Origin: Patescibacteria group bacterium
GTDB taxonomy: Bacteria > Patescibacteriota > Minisyncoccia > Phycocordibacterales > UBA2100
Assembly: GCA_015489565.1 (NCBI GenBank)
Contig: WFZM01000021.1
Coordinates: 1-19,315 of the forward strand
Length of the DNA: 19,315 nucleotides
Reading direction: 5' to 3'
The notes beneath the pieces were generated by a model. The model did not search any database. It was not told the origin of the DNA and saw only the letters and a list, made by a program, of their open reading frames with translations. Shown here piece by piece: positions 6,491 through 12,404 of the stretch. How positions within the stretch are numbered: the stretch's first letter is position 1; each line of letters opens with the position of its first letter. Made by a program: the position numbers and the translations under genes.

Positions 6491-6722
6491 TCTTGATGAG
6501 ATAATAGTGGCAACACAAGTGTTTGCCTCGGCCAAGAAAGAAAAACTAATACAAAAGGACGCGCATAAATTTGAAGTTTTTGTAAGAGAGCCGGCTCAGA
6601 ACAATATGGCAAATAGACGTGTGGCGCAAATACTTGCAGAGAAATATGGAGTGTCAGCACGAGCAGTGCAGTTGATAAGTGGGCACAGATCTCCTAAAAA
6701 GAAGTTTAGAATTATGTTATAA
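6474..6722 (+). CDS. DUF167 (YggU-like) family protein
   Basis: An 82-residue protein with the DUF167 pattern: an opening strand followed by AKKEKL (family: PnAkk), VREPAQNNMANRRVAQILAEKYGV (family: v.apP.dGkAN..li..La..l.v), and LISGHRSPKKKFRI (family: i.sG..sR.K.v.i). The family's molecular role is not established; the fold is a small alpha/beta domain. It overlaps the end of the DedA-PAP2-PEBP gene by 17 bases, which suggests co-transcription and coupled translation. Its last codons hold the -10 hexamer of the next gene. The middle motif here reads PAQNNMAN instead of the usual P.dGkAN. Confidence 0.8.
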   Translation: MTELNNLDEIIVATQVFASAKKEKLIQKDAHKFEVFVREPAQNNMANRRVAQILAEKYGVSARAVQLISGHRSPKKKFRIML

Positions 6723-6723
6723 T
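6718..6723 (+). promoter_or_regulatory. -10 element for the hibernation-factor gene
   Basis: Consensus TATAAT overlaps the stop codon of the DUF167 gene. The ATG at 6734 follows after 10 nt. No convincing -35 is visible at 16-18 nt, so this may be a weak secondary promoter inside an operon. Confidence 0.35.
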
Positions 6724-6733
6724 CTAAGTGTTA

Positions 6734-7114
6734 ATGGATAAAAGAAAGAGTATGAATGTAAACATAAAAACAAAAGGTAATGTAAATTTAAACAATGAGC
6801 TTAGAATATACATAGATGAAAAACTTGAAGCTCTTGATAAATTTTTAAACTATGAAGATGGCGATGCGGTATTTGTAGAAGTGGAGTTGCAAGAGGGCGA
6901 GCCGGAGAAGGGACGCAGTTTCCGCGCCGATATTACAGTAAACGCACCCGGAGAAAGAGTGCATGCGGTAGGTTGGGGTGAGAGCTTGCACGCTGCCCTT
7001 GATGAATCTAAAGATGAACTGACTCGCAGGCTTCGCCGTGACAAGAAAAAGAAGTTAAACTTACTGAAAAAAGCAGGCAGAAAAGTAAAGGATATGCTGC
7101 GATTTGGATCTTAA
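6734..7114 (+). CDS. hpf: Ribosome hibernation promoting factor / RaiA family, short form
   Basis: A protein of about 126 residues matching the HPF/RaiA (sigma-54 modulation) domain: MNVNIKTKGNVNLNNELRIY, then IDEKLEALDKFL, VEVELQEGE, FRADITVNAPGERVHAVGWGESLHAALDESKDEL, and a basic tail. The domain binds the 30S decoding region and silences ribosomes when growth stops. The long-form C-terminal dimerisation domain is absent; a lysine/arginine-rich end (RRLRRDKKKKLNLLKKAGRK) replaces it. The start is uncertain: GTG 6728, ATG 6734 or ATG 6752. The family alignment favours 6752 (preceded by purine-rich AAAGAAAGAG); the local -10 spacing favours 6734. A strong hairpin follows the stop. Confidence 0.88.
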   Translation: MDKRKSMNVNIKTKGNVNLNNELRIYIDEKLEALDKFLNYEDGDAVFVEVELQEGEPEKGRSFRADITVNAPGERVHAVGWGESLHAALDESKDELTRRLRRDKKKKLNLLKKAGRKVKDMLRFGS

Positions 7115-7121
7115 AAGTTTT

Positions 7122-7154
7122 TAAAAGCGTCCGGCTGAAGGCCGGACGCTTTTA
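7122..7154. terminator. Bidirectional intrinsic terminator after hpf
   Basis: Arms TAAAAGCGTCCGGC (7122-7135) and its complement (7141-7154) around a 5-nt loop, with an A-rich 5' flank and T-rich 3' flank on both strands. It lies between hpf (+) and the convergent gene ending at 7167 (-), so it can serve both. Confidence 0.8.
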
Positions 7155-7166
7155 GCTTTTACTGTT

Positions 7167-7619
7167 CTAAAGTATCCATCCTGCAGCGCGTTTTAGACTG
7201 CGCACTGCACTGTGCTCTGTAGTGAGCATGATTTCACATAACTTTTTATACCCTCTTTTAAAATCTGCTTCAGCTTGCTTATTTAACTCAACTGCCAAAC
7301 GGAAGACAAAGACTGGTAATTTTTTATTACTGTCTTTAAAACTCAAAATTGGATTAAGTATTTCTTTGTATTCTGTACCATGCTTTTTATTTGCATCTTC
7401 ATCCATATGTTTTTCAGATATCTTCCATGCTTTATCAATTGCATTTATAGCAAACTCTAGCTCTTCTGTGCCTAGAATATCTTGAGCCACTTTAGTTTTT
7501 TGGACTTCTCTTAAAAAATGAGCCATAGCATCAAAGCGTAGCAAAGAAGCCCGGCGCGCCATCTCTTTTATATTCGGTAACTTTTCTGTTGTTGACAAGC
7601 TTAGTCTCTCTGATTTCAT
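7167..7619 (-). CDS. Hypothetical helical protein, 150 aa, unrecognised
   Basis: I do not recognise this protein. It is soluble, charged and almost entirely alpha-helical by eye, without cysteines or membrane segments. Visible features are a helix FDAMAHFLREVQKTKVAQDIL, an acidic/lysine stretch HMDEDANKKHG, and a basic end SAVRSLKRAAGWIL. I place the start at ATG 7619 rather than the TTG at 7628, because TATATT ends 7 nt upstream and overlaps the TTG. The gene stands alone and converges on hpf. Its composition could fit a small structural or regulatory protein, but nothing in the sequence assigns a job. Confidence 0.65.
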   Translation of the reverse strand: MKSERLSLSTTEKLPNIKEMARRASLLRFDAMAHFLREVQKTKVAQDILGTEELEFAINAIDKAWKISEKHMDEDANKKHGTEYKEILNPILSFKDSNKKLPVFVFRLAVELNKQAEADFKRGYKKLCEIMLTTEHSAVRSLKRAAGWIL

Positions 7620-7626
7620 ATTGGGC

Positions 7627-7656
7627 AATATAGCACAAGATGGATTTTAAGGTCAA
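7627..7656 (-). promoter_or_regulatory. Promoter of the 7619 gene
   Basis: Minus strand: TTGACC (7656-7651), 18-nt spacer, TATATT (7632-7627), then 7 nt to the ATG at 7619. The geometry is leaderless and there is no Shine-Dalgarno. Confidence 0.5.
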
Positions 7657-7781
7657 GTTTTATTTTTTTATTCTAAAATTTGTTGTTGTAGATGTGACAA
7701 ACAGTGGAGAGAATGGGCAAATCAAAAGCTTAAGAAGATTAAGGCCCAAAGGTCAATTTGGGGTCTTTAGCGCTACTTATA

Positions 7782-7814
7782 TAGCCCCGCAGGCGCTCCG
7801 CGCCTGCGGGGCTA
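7782..7814. repeat. Perfect GC hairpin at the fmt stop codon, 15-bp stem, TCC loop
   Basis: Arms TAGCCCCGCAGGCGC (7782-7796) and its complement (7800-7814). The last three bases are the fmt TAG stop codon. There is no U-run on the minus strand, so it may protect the mRNA 3' end rather than terminate. The rest of 7629-7811 holds only the 7619 promoter and a weak AAGGCCCAAA/TTTGGG repeat near 7740-7768; no gene is seen there. Confidence 0.75.
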
Positions 7815-8714
7815 GCTATTTAAAAGATTCTTAAAATCGCTCCATAACATTTCTTTTTTGCCCTCGGGGATTAGTTTTTTGATGTAAATTTTTGCTTGCT
7901 TGTCCGAGTTGTCTGCCTTGGCAGACAGCTCGGATATTTTTATGCGAAGTGTTTTGCCGTTTTTATATGCAAAGAAAAAAGCGCCGGGATTTTCGTCGCA
8001 CGCGCATGCAACAAATTTTGTGTTGCCTAATATTTGTCCATCGCTATCAATATAATCAAAGTTTATCTCACAATCACTTTTTTTGAAAAATTTTGTAAAA
8101 GTGGCTTTTTCGTGTTCTTGCTCTTTATCTGGCACATTACCTTGCAAAAACTCATCAATATTTTTGCAAAGTATTTCTCCTGCAAGCTCGGATAACGCTT
8201 TGTCTAACTCTCTGCCCGGCACCGGCCAGCTTGCAGGGTCAAACTTTTCTTGCCACAAAATAGGTCCGTGGTCCATTTTTTCATCCATTTTTATAATACT
8301 TACTCCCACTGAGTCTTTTTCATCTAAAAGAATTGCCGAGCGAATGGGGGAAGGCCCGCGAAGTTTTGGCAAAAGCGATGGGTGAATATTTATAAATCCA
8401 TGCTTTATATTTGGTAAATCCAGCAATTCTTTTTTTAAGATTTTTCCAAAAGCAAAAACTAAAGCAAAGTCAAAATTTTTATTTGAAAGCTCTTTTATTA
8501 TTTGCTTCGTGTTTTCAAAGTATATAAAAGGGATGCCGTTTTCTCTTGCCCAAGTCTCGATAGGGTTGGCCTTGAGCTTGCGCCCGCGCCCGTAGGGCGC
8601 GGGCGCAAGCGTTACAATAAGCCTCGGCACAATCCCATACGATTTTAACTTATTTAAATATTCGCCGGCTATCTTTGCCGAGCCAAAAAACACAAAATTA
8701 TTTTTCATGGCCAT
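7812..8714 (-). CDS. fmt: Methionyl-tRNA formyltransferase
   Basis: A 300-residue enzyme that formylates initiator Met-tRNA with 10-formyl-tetrahydrofolate in the cytoplasm. Matching family segments are FVFFGSAKIAGEYL (family: IIFAGTPDFA), GRGRKLKANPIETW (family: GRGKKLMPSPVK), NIHPSLLPKLRGPSPI with Asn109 and His111, and MDHGPI with Asp148, which form the Asn-His-Asp catalytic set. The C-terminal tRNA-binding domain is shorter and diverged. It overlaps def by 17 bases on the same strand, the classical def-fmt operon. The start may be Met1 (8714) or Met3 (8708). The cofactor-loop region contains a 16-bp perfect GC hairpin (8576-8610) and the C-terminal part a second hairpin (7903-7934). Confidence 0.93.
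   Translation of the reverse strand: MAMKNNFVFFGSAKIAGEYLNKLKSYGIVPRLIVTLAPAPYGRGRKLKANPIETWARENGIPFIYFENTKQIIKELSNKNFDFALVFAFGKILKKELLDLPNIKHGFINIHPSLLPKLRGPSPIRSAILLDEKDSVGVSIIKMDEKMDHGPILWQEKFDPASWPVPGRELDKALSELAGEILCKNIDEFLQGNVPDKEQEHEKATFTKFFKKSDCEINFDYIDSDGQILGNTKFVACACDENPGAFFFAYKNGKTLRIKISELSAKADNSDKQAKIYIKKLIPEGKKEMLWSDFKNLLNS
7903..7934. repeat. In-frame hairpin in fmt, 14-bp stem with one G-T pair
   Basis: TCCGAGTTGTCTGC (7903-7916) pairs with GCAGACAGCTCGGA (7921-7934) around CTTG. It encodes SELSAKADNSDK on the minus strand. The single wobble makes it the least perfect of the in-frame set. Confidence 0.65.
8576..8610. repeat. In-frame perfect hairpin in fmt, 16-bp stem, GTA loop
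   Basis: Arms GCTTGCGCCCGCGCCC (8576-8591) and its complement (8595-8610). This is the longest perfect stem in the window. It encodes LAPAPYGRGRKL, which aligns without a gap to the conserved PDRPAGRGKKL loop of Fmt. Confidence 0.85.
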
Positions 8715-9258
8715 CTTTATTAATCGGTCTTAATTCTTCGTCCACATCTATGACTTTTTTGGCTTTATCTGTATAAAGCACACCCTGCAAGTGGTCAAAT
8801 TCATGTTGCAAAACGCGCGCTAAAAATCCGGATGCGTTTATAGTCTGTTCTTTAGCGTCTTCGTCCAAATAACGCACGGTTACTTTTTCAAAGCGTGGAA
8901 CACTATAGCTATATTTAAGTGGAACCGACAAGCAACCCTCGTCAGACTCTATTTTTTTCTTTGAATGCTTTATAATTTCTGGGTTAAAGAAGAAGCGGCT
9001 CTTGTGCTTTTTAGGGTCAAATTCTTCTTGTTTTGCATGTGCGAAAGTGTGAGCAGAAATCAAAAAACAAGATTTATTGTAACCGGCCTGGGGCGCAGCT
9101 ATCGCCACACCGAACTTTTCTTTTGATAAAAGCTTGGCCATTTCTTTTTTCATTTTTTCCGTATCGGCTCCAAGTATCTCCTCTTTACTTAAGTTTTGTG
9201 TTTTTTGTCTTAGCAGCCTTGCATCTTCTTTATTGTTTATTTTAAAAATTCTGGACAT
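8698..9258 (-). CDS. def: Peptide deformylase
   Basis: A 186-residue metallo-hydrolase that removes the N-formyl group from nascent proteins. All three family motifs are present: VAIAAPQ (51-57, family GxGxAAPQ, with the first glycine changed), EGCLSVP (107-113, metal-binding Cys109) and QHEFDH (151-156, metal-binding His152 and His156, catalytic Glu153). Length and motif spacing are close to normal; a slightly long loop (70-85) separates motifs 1 and 2. It is the first gene of the def-fmt operon, overlapping fmt by 17 bases. A promoter with its -10 ending 6 nt before the ATG drives both. The first motif reads FGVAIAAPQ instead of G.GLAAPQ, a mild change. Confidence 0.95.
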   Translation of the reverse strand: MSRIFKINNKEDARLLRQKTQNLSKEEILGADTEKMKKEMAKLLSKEKFGVAIAAPQAGYNKSCFLISAHTFAHAKQEEFDPKKHKSRFFFNPEIIKHSKKKIESDEGCLSVPLKYSYSVPRFEKVTVRYLDEDAKEQTINASGFLARVLQHEFDHLQGVLYTDKAKKVIDVDEELRPINKDGHEK

Positions 9259-9264
9259 AAGGCA

Positions 9265-9292
9265 ATTTTAAGCTATTTTTTATATATTACAA
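9265..9292 (-). promoter_or_regulatory. Promoter of def-fmt
   Basis: Minus strand: TTGTAA (9292-9287), 16-nt spacer, TAAAAT (9270-9265), then 6 nt to the ATG. A TATAAT on the plus strand at 9301-9306 lies just behind it and may start a divergent transcript toward greA. Confidence 0.5.
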
Positions 9293-9300
9293 GCTCGGAT

Positions 9301-9475
9301 TATAATTTAAATCAGACCACATAATTTTACAACTTGTAAGCTGGCAAAGGTGTATGGCGAAATGGTAAAATATATACAGGTTCCTTTCTCATCATGCGCA
9401 TGATGAAAATAAATTCACTACGGTAGCTCCGTAGTTGCTATAAGTGCCTCACCTAAAAATTAGGTGGGGCATATC
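9301..9475 (+). other. Hairpin-rich intergenic region between def and greA; possible structured RNA
   Basis: No credible gene is present. On the plus strand a TATAAT (9301-9306) could start a transcript that passes through GTGTAT/ATATAC (9350-9355 with 9372-9377), an 18-bp perfect palindrome around CATGCGCATG (9389-9406), ACTACGG/CCGTAGT (9417-9423 with 9429-9435), and GCCTCACCTAA/TTAGGTGGGGC around AAA (9446-9470). Three consecutive stems in 80 bases suggest a structured RNA or a leader of greA. It does not match tmRNA, RNase P, SRP RNA or a complete tRNA by eye. The strand is inferred from the -10 only. Confidence 0.35.
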
Positions 9476-9489
9476 TAATAGGGCAGAAC

Positions 9490-9517
9490 TTGCTTTTTGG
9501 CGCTTTTCATGTAAAAT
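9490..9517 (+). promoter_or_regulatory. Promoter of greA
   Basis: TTGCTT (9490-9495), 16-nt spacer, TAAAAT (9512-9517), then 10 nt to the ATG at 9528. It fixes the greA start, since an upstream in-frame ATG at 9444 would put the promoter inside the gene. Confidence 0.5.
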
Positions 9518-9527
9518 ATCGCGAATT

Positions 9528-9995
9528 ATGGGAGACGTTCAATACATATCAAAAGAGAAGAAAAAGGAACTTGAGAAAGAACTTGAGTATCTAAAAACAG
9601 AAAAAAGAATGGAAATAGCCGAAGCGCTTGAGACTGCGCGCGGTTTTGGTGACTTGTCTGAAAATGCCGAATATCACGAGGCTCGCAAAGCGCAAGCTGA
9701 AATGGAAGACCGCATACGTGAAATAGAAGTTTTGCTAGCTACAGCCAAGATTTCCACAAAGACAGGCAAAAAAGGCGAGGTAGTGGTCGGCTCTGTGGTA
9801 GAGTTGCTCAAGAAAGGAGATAAATCAAAAATTACCTACAGTATAGTTGGAGCGGCGGAAGCGGATATTTTGGAAAACAAAATATCAAACATGTCTCCTT
9901 TGGGCCAGGCACTGCTTGGTAAGAAGAAAGGAGATGAATTTACTTTTGAGAGTCCCGCAGGGAAGGTAGACTACAAGGTACTGGATGTTAAGTAA
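9528..9995 (+). CDS. greA: Transcription elongation factor GreA
   Basis: A 155-residue factor of normal size that binds the RNA polymerase secondary channel and stimulates cleavage of backtracked RNA. The N-terminal coiled coil (about residues 7-75) carries KELEYLKTEKRMEIAEALETAR and the signature GDLSENAEYHEAR, with acidic tip residues in DLSENAEY. The C-terminal FKBP-like domain shows GSVVELLKKGDKSKITYSIVGAAEAD and the ending SPLGQALLGKKKGDEFTF. I use the ATG at 9528 because the family N-terminus (YISKEKKKELEKEL) fits and the promoter sits just upstream. The gene is followed by lysS, which has its own promoter. Confidence 0.95.
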   Translation: MGDVQYISKEKKKELEKELEYLKTEKRMEIAEALETARGFGDLSENAEYHEARKAQAEMEDRIREIEVLLATAKISTKTGKKGEVVVGSVVELLKKGDKSKITYSIVGAAEADILENKISNMSPLGQALLGKKKGDEFTFESPAGKVDYKVLDVK

Positions 9996-10056
9996 AAAGT
10001 AAAACTTAAGTTTTAAATTAGATAGCGTGGTACGCAAAGGTGGCCGCGCATTTTAT

Positions 10057-10084
10057 TTGATTTTTCAGATATAAAATATATACT
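10057..10084 (+). promoter_or_regulatory. Promoter of lysS
   Basis: TTGATT (10057-10062), 16-nt spacer, TATACT (10079-10084), then 7 nt to the ATG at 10092. No Shine-Dalgarno is present. Confidence 0.5.
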
Positions 10085-10091
10085 TTCAAAC

Positions 10092-11558
10092 ATGACAACA
10101 GTAGAAGACTTAAGACAAGAAAGATTAAAAAAATTAGAAATTTTGAAAGAAGCGGGCATGCCGGCATTTGCGCACTCTTCCTGGAGGCAGATGGACAATA
10201 GCGAATTTAAAGAGCGTTTTAAGGAGTTGGAGTCCGAGCAAAAAGAAGTGGCGCTTGCCGGGCGCGTTATGAGCAAACGCGGACATGGCGCTTTGTCTTT
10301 TCTAGACATTTTTGACGGCACAGGACGTGTGCAGGTAGTAGTTAAAAAAGATGAACTTGACGATGAAAAATTTGAACTCTTCTCTAAAGTGGTGGACAAA
10401 GGGGATTTTGTAGATTTTAAAGGTTTTGCTTTCACAACTCAGCGAGGGGCGGAAAGTTTACTTGCAAAAGATTGGAAAATGCTTAGCAAGTCTCTCATTC
10501 CTATGCCCGACGAGTGGGTAGGGGTAAAAGATGAAGAGACGCGCCTTAGATACAGGTATTTGGATATAATTTTAAATGATGAACTCAGAGATTTGATTTA
10601 TAAACGTGCAAAGTTTTGGCAAACCATAAGAGACTTCCTTCTTGAGAGGGGGTTCCTTGAGGTTGAAACACCAATTCTTGAAACAACACCAGGCGGAGCA
10701 GAGGCCGCTCCTTTTGTAACGCACCACAATGCTTTGGATACAGATGTTTACTTGCGTATTTCTCCCGAGCTTTGGCACAAGAGGCTCATGGTCGCAGGTG
10801 TTCCAAAAGTATTTGAGATAGGGCGTATATTTAGAAATGAAGGTATGAGCGCTGAGCATGCGCAGGACTATACCCAGGTGGAATTTTATGAGGCCTTTAG
10901 GAGTTTTGAAGAAGGAAAGGATATGATAAAAGAGCTCTACAGGCGTCTTGCTCGCGAAGTGTTGGGCTCAGAAAAATTTACGAGCAGGGGAGCTCAGATT
11001 GACCTTTCAAAAGAGTGGGAAGATTATCACTTTGTAGATATTATAAAAAAGCGTTTTGGTATTGACGCGCTTGAAACCAACAAAGAAGAAGTACACAAAA
11101 AACTGCAAGAAGAAGGAATAAAATTTGACCCACAAGCTACAGATATAGGGCGCGGACTGGATTTGCTCTGGAAGAGTATTAGGAAAGAATATGTAGGGCC
11201 CGGTTTTCTTGTGGGTATTCCGAAGTTTATGGAGCCGCTTGCAAAGCCGAGCCAGGAAGACCCTAGAATAGTTGAAAGATTTCAGCCTATTCTTGCAGGA
11301 ACTGAAATGGGCAAGGCCTTTAATGAGTTAAACGATCCGCTTGATCAGAAAGAAAGGTTCCTTGAACAACAAGCGCTACGCGATGCGGGAGATGAGGAAG
11401 CACAAATGGCGGATCTGGACTATGTTGAGGCTCTAGAGTATGGTATGCCACCAACTTTTGGCTTTGGTGTGTCTGAGAGACTCTTTAGCTTTATGATGGA
11501 TAAATCTATCCGAGAAGCGCAGATTTTCCCACTCTTGAAAAGTAAATCTAAAAATTAA
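10092..11558 (+). CDS. lysS: Lysyl-tRNA synthetase, class II
   Basis: A 488-residue enzyme charging tRNA-Lys with lysine. The N-terminal OB-fold anticodon-binding domain (about 55-150: VALAGRVMSKRGHGALSFLDIFDGTGRVQV-type strands) precedes the class II catalytic core. Motif 1 is near RAKFWQTIRDFLLERGFLEVETPIL, motif 2 is FRNEG (247-251) followed by MSAEHAQDYTQVEFYEAF, and motif 3 is GFGVSERLFSF (from 457). Family signatures RYRYLDI and TTPGGAEAAPF are also seen. In common LysRS sequences motif 2 continues as ISTRHNPEFTMME; here it reads MSAEHAQDYTQVE, so the enzyme belongs to a diverged branch. The total length is close to normal. It is a single gene ending in a GC hairpin. Confidence 0.93.
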   Translation: MTTVEDLRQERLKKLEILKEAGMPAFAHSSWRQMDNSEFKERFKELESEQKEVALAGRVMSKRGHGALSFLDIFDGTGRVQVVVKKDELDDEKFELFSKVVDKGDFVDFKGFAFTTQRGAESLLAKDWKMLSKSLIPMPDEWVGVKDEETRLRYRYLDIILNDELRDLIYKRAKFWQTIRDFLLERGFLEVETPILETTPGGAEAAPFVTHHNALDTDVYLRISPELWHKRLMVAGVPKVFEIGRIFRNEGMSAEHAQDYTQVEFYEAFRSFEEGKDMIKELYRRLAREVLGSEKFTSRGAQIDLSKEWEDYHFVDIIKKRFGIDALETNKEEVHKKLQEEGIKFDPQATDIGRGLDLLWKSIRKEYVGPGFLVGIPKFMEPLAKPSQEDPRIVERFQPILAGTEMGKAFNELNDPLDQKERFLEQQALRDAGDEEAQMADLDYVEALEYGMPPTFGFGVSERLFSFMMDKSIREAQIFPLLKSKSKN

Positions 11559-11579
11559 AGTGTTTAATAGAGTAGATAA

Positions 11580-11610
11580 GGCCCGGCAAAGGCGAAGCCT
11601 TTGCCGGGCC
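11580..11610. terminator. Perfect GC hairpin after lysS, 14-bp stem, GAA loop
   Basis: Arms GGCCCGGCAAAGGC (11580-11593) and its complement (11597-11610). It lies 21 bases after the lysS stop. No U-run follows, so it may be a factor-assisted terminator or mRNA end protector. It shares style and loop with 5957-5983. A second candidate terminator is AGCAGTC/GACTGCT (11690-11723) followed by CTGTTTT. Confidence 0.6.
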
Positions 11611-11733
11611 ACTTCTGTGCTTGAGGCTTACAACTATTGGATTTTGAGACTTCAGTTTTTAAGAGCGAGTTTTAGTGTTTTATATAACAAGCAGTCTGTT
11701 TCTGTTTAGATTTGGGGACTGCTCTGTTTTAAG

Positions 11734-11770
11734 TTTGTCACACAAAAGTCAAGAGTAGGACTTATCCACA
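11734..11770 (+). promoter_or_regulatory. DnaA box upstream of the mraZ operon
   Basis: TTATCCACA at 11762-11770 is identical to the strongest E. coli DnaA box. TTTGTCACA at 11734-11742 has one mismatch to TTWTNCACA. They lie about 20-50 bases before the mraZ -35. DnaA control of the ftsL-containing operon is reported in Bacillus subtilis. Confidence 0.5.
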
Positions 11771-11775
11771 TAAAA

Positions 11776-11842
11776 GTGGGGGTTTCACGATTGCAAGTGG
11801 GAAGAAGTGGTGTATAATGGAGACCAGGTGGGACAAAGTGGG
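11776..11842 (+). promoter_or_regulatory. MraZ operator array and mraZ promoter
   Basis: GTGG boxes, mostly preceded by A-rich bases, start at 11776, 11797, 11807 (GTGGT), 11828 and 11838. Intervals are 21, 10, 21 and 10, so all face the same side of the helix. MraZ is known to bind TGGG/AAAGTG direct repeats with about a 10-base period. The promoter is TTGCAA (11791-11796), 16-nt spacer, TATAAT (11813-11818). Two boxes lie between -35 and -10, and two lie in the 5' leader, as expected for autorepression. Confidence 0.85.
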
Positions 11843-11846
11843 AAAT

Positions 11847-12281
11847 ATGTTTTTAGGCGAGTTCACACATAAGATGGACGAGAAAAAGAGGCTCACTTTG
11901 CCAAAGGCGTTTTTAAAGTCTCTTGGCAAGGAGTTGGTCGTGACTCGCGGACTCGATAAGAGCTTATTCATATATCCCAAAAAAGAGTGGGAGCAGGTAG
12001 CTCTGAAAATCAAAGAGCTGTCTTTCACTCAAAAGGACGCAAGAGCCTTTGCAAGGTTCATGTTGTCCGGAGCGATGCTCGTTTCGGTAGATAAGTCCGG
12101 AAGGATTTTGATACCGGAGCATTTGGCAAAATTTGCCAATTTAAAGTCAAAGGTCGTTTTGGCCGGAGTCTCAGACAGAATAGAAATATGGGATGAAAAG
12201 AAATGGAGAGACTACACCAAAAACATTGAAGACGATGCAGACCTTCTGGCTGAGAAACTTGGCGAGGTGGGAGTCTTGTAA
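11847..12281 (+). CDS. mraZ: Transcriptional regulator / division protein MraZ
   Basis: A 144-residue protein with two SpoVT-AbrB-type DNA-binding repeats: MFLGEFTHKMDEKKRLTLPKAF (family: MF.GE..H.lD.KgRl.lP..f) and later GAMLVSVDKSGRILIPEHLAKFANL. It forms a multimeric ring and binds direct GTGGG repeats ahead of its own operon; a matching array is present here at 11776-11842. I start at the ATG 11847 because the family begins with MFLGE; an upstream in-frame ATG at 11817 overlaps the -10. It is the first gene of the division cluster. Its stop codon lies inside one arm of a 24-nt inverted repeat shared with the start of rsmH. Confidence 0.95.
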   Translation: MFLGEFTHKMDEKKRLTLPKAFLKSLGKELVVTRGLDKSLFIYPKKEWEQVALKIKELSFTQKDARAFARFMLSGAMLVSVDKSGRILIPEHLAKFANLKSKVVLAGVSDRIEIWDEKKWRDYTKNIEDDADLLAEKLGEVGVL

Positions 12282-12404
12282 CACCGAGCCGCCGGGGGAT
12301 GCGACACAAACTATTTTGTGTTCTCCATACTCAAAAAATTAAAAAATAAGTCATGCGCACTCAACTTATTTCAAACAGCACCCCCGACGGCTCGGTGTTA
12401 CAAG
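12275..12404. repeat. 24-nt inverted repeat spanning the mraZ-rsmH junction
   Basis: The left arm 12275-12298 (beginning CTTGTAACACCGAG) and right arm 12381-12404 (ending CTCGGTGTTACAAG) are complementary at 23 of 24 positions (mismatch C12292/A12387), with an 82-base interior. The interior has a smaller hairpin ACACAAA-CTAT-TTTGTGT (12304-12321) and the rsmH ATG. The left arm contains the mraZ stop codon; the right arm encodes rsmH residues about 10-18. Confidence 0.9.

Noticed and set aside
7640..7834. 64-codon plus-strand open frame in the gap before fmt
   Set aside because: It overlaps the promoter of the minus-strand 7619 gene and a GC hairpin, has no start signals, and its peptide looks like random intergenic translation.
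9341..9380. tRNA-like D-arm sequence in the def-greA gap
   Set aside because: No anticodon stem, T-loop or 3' acceptor partner follows on either strand, so it is not called a tRNA or a clear tRNA remnant.
9444..9527. Upstream extension of greA by 28 codons
   Set aside because: It covers the -35 and -10 of greA and adds residues not present in the family.
11817..11846. Upstream ATG for mraZ
   Set aside because: It overlaps the -10 hexamer and an MraZ box; the family starts with MFLGE at 11847.
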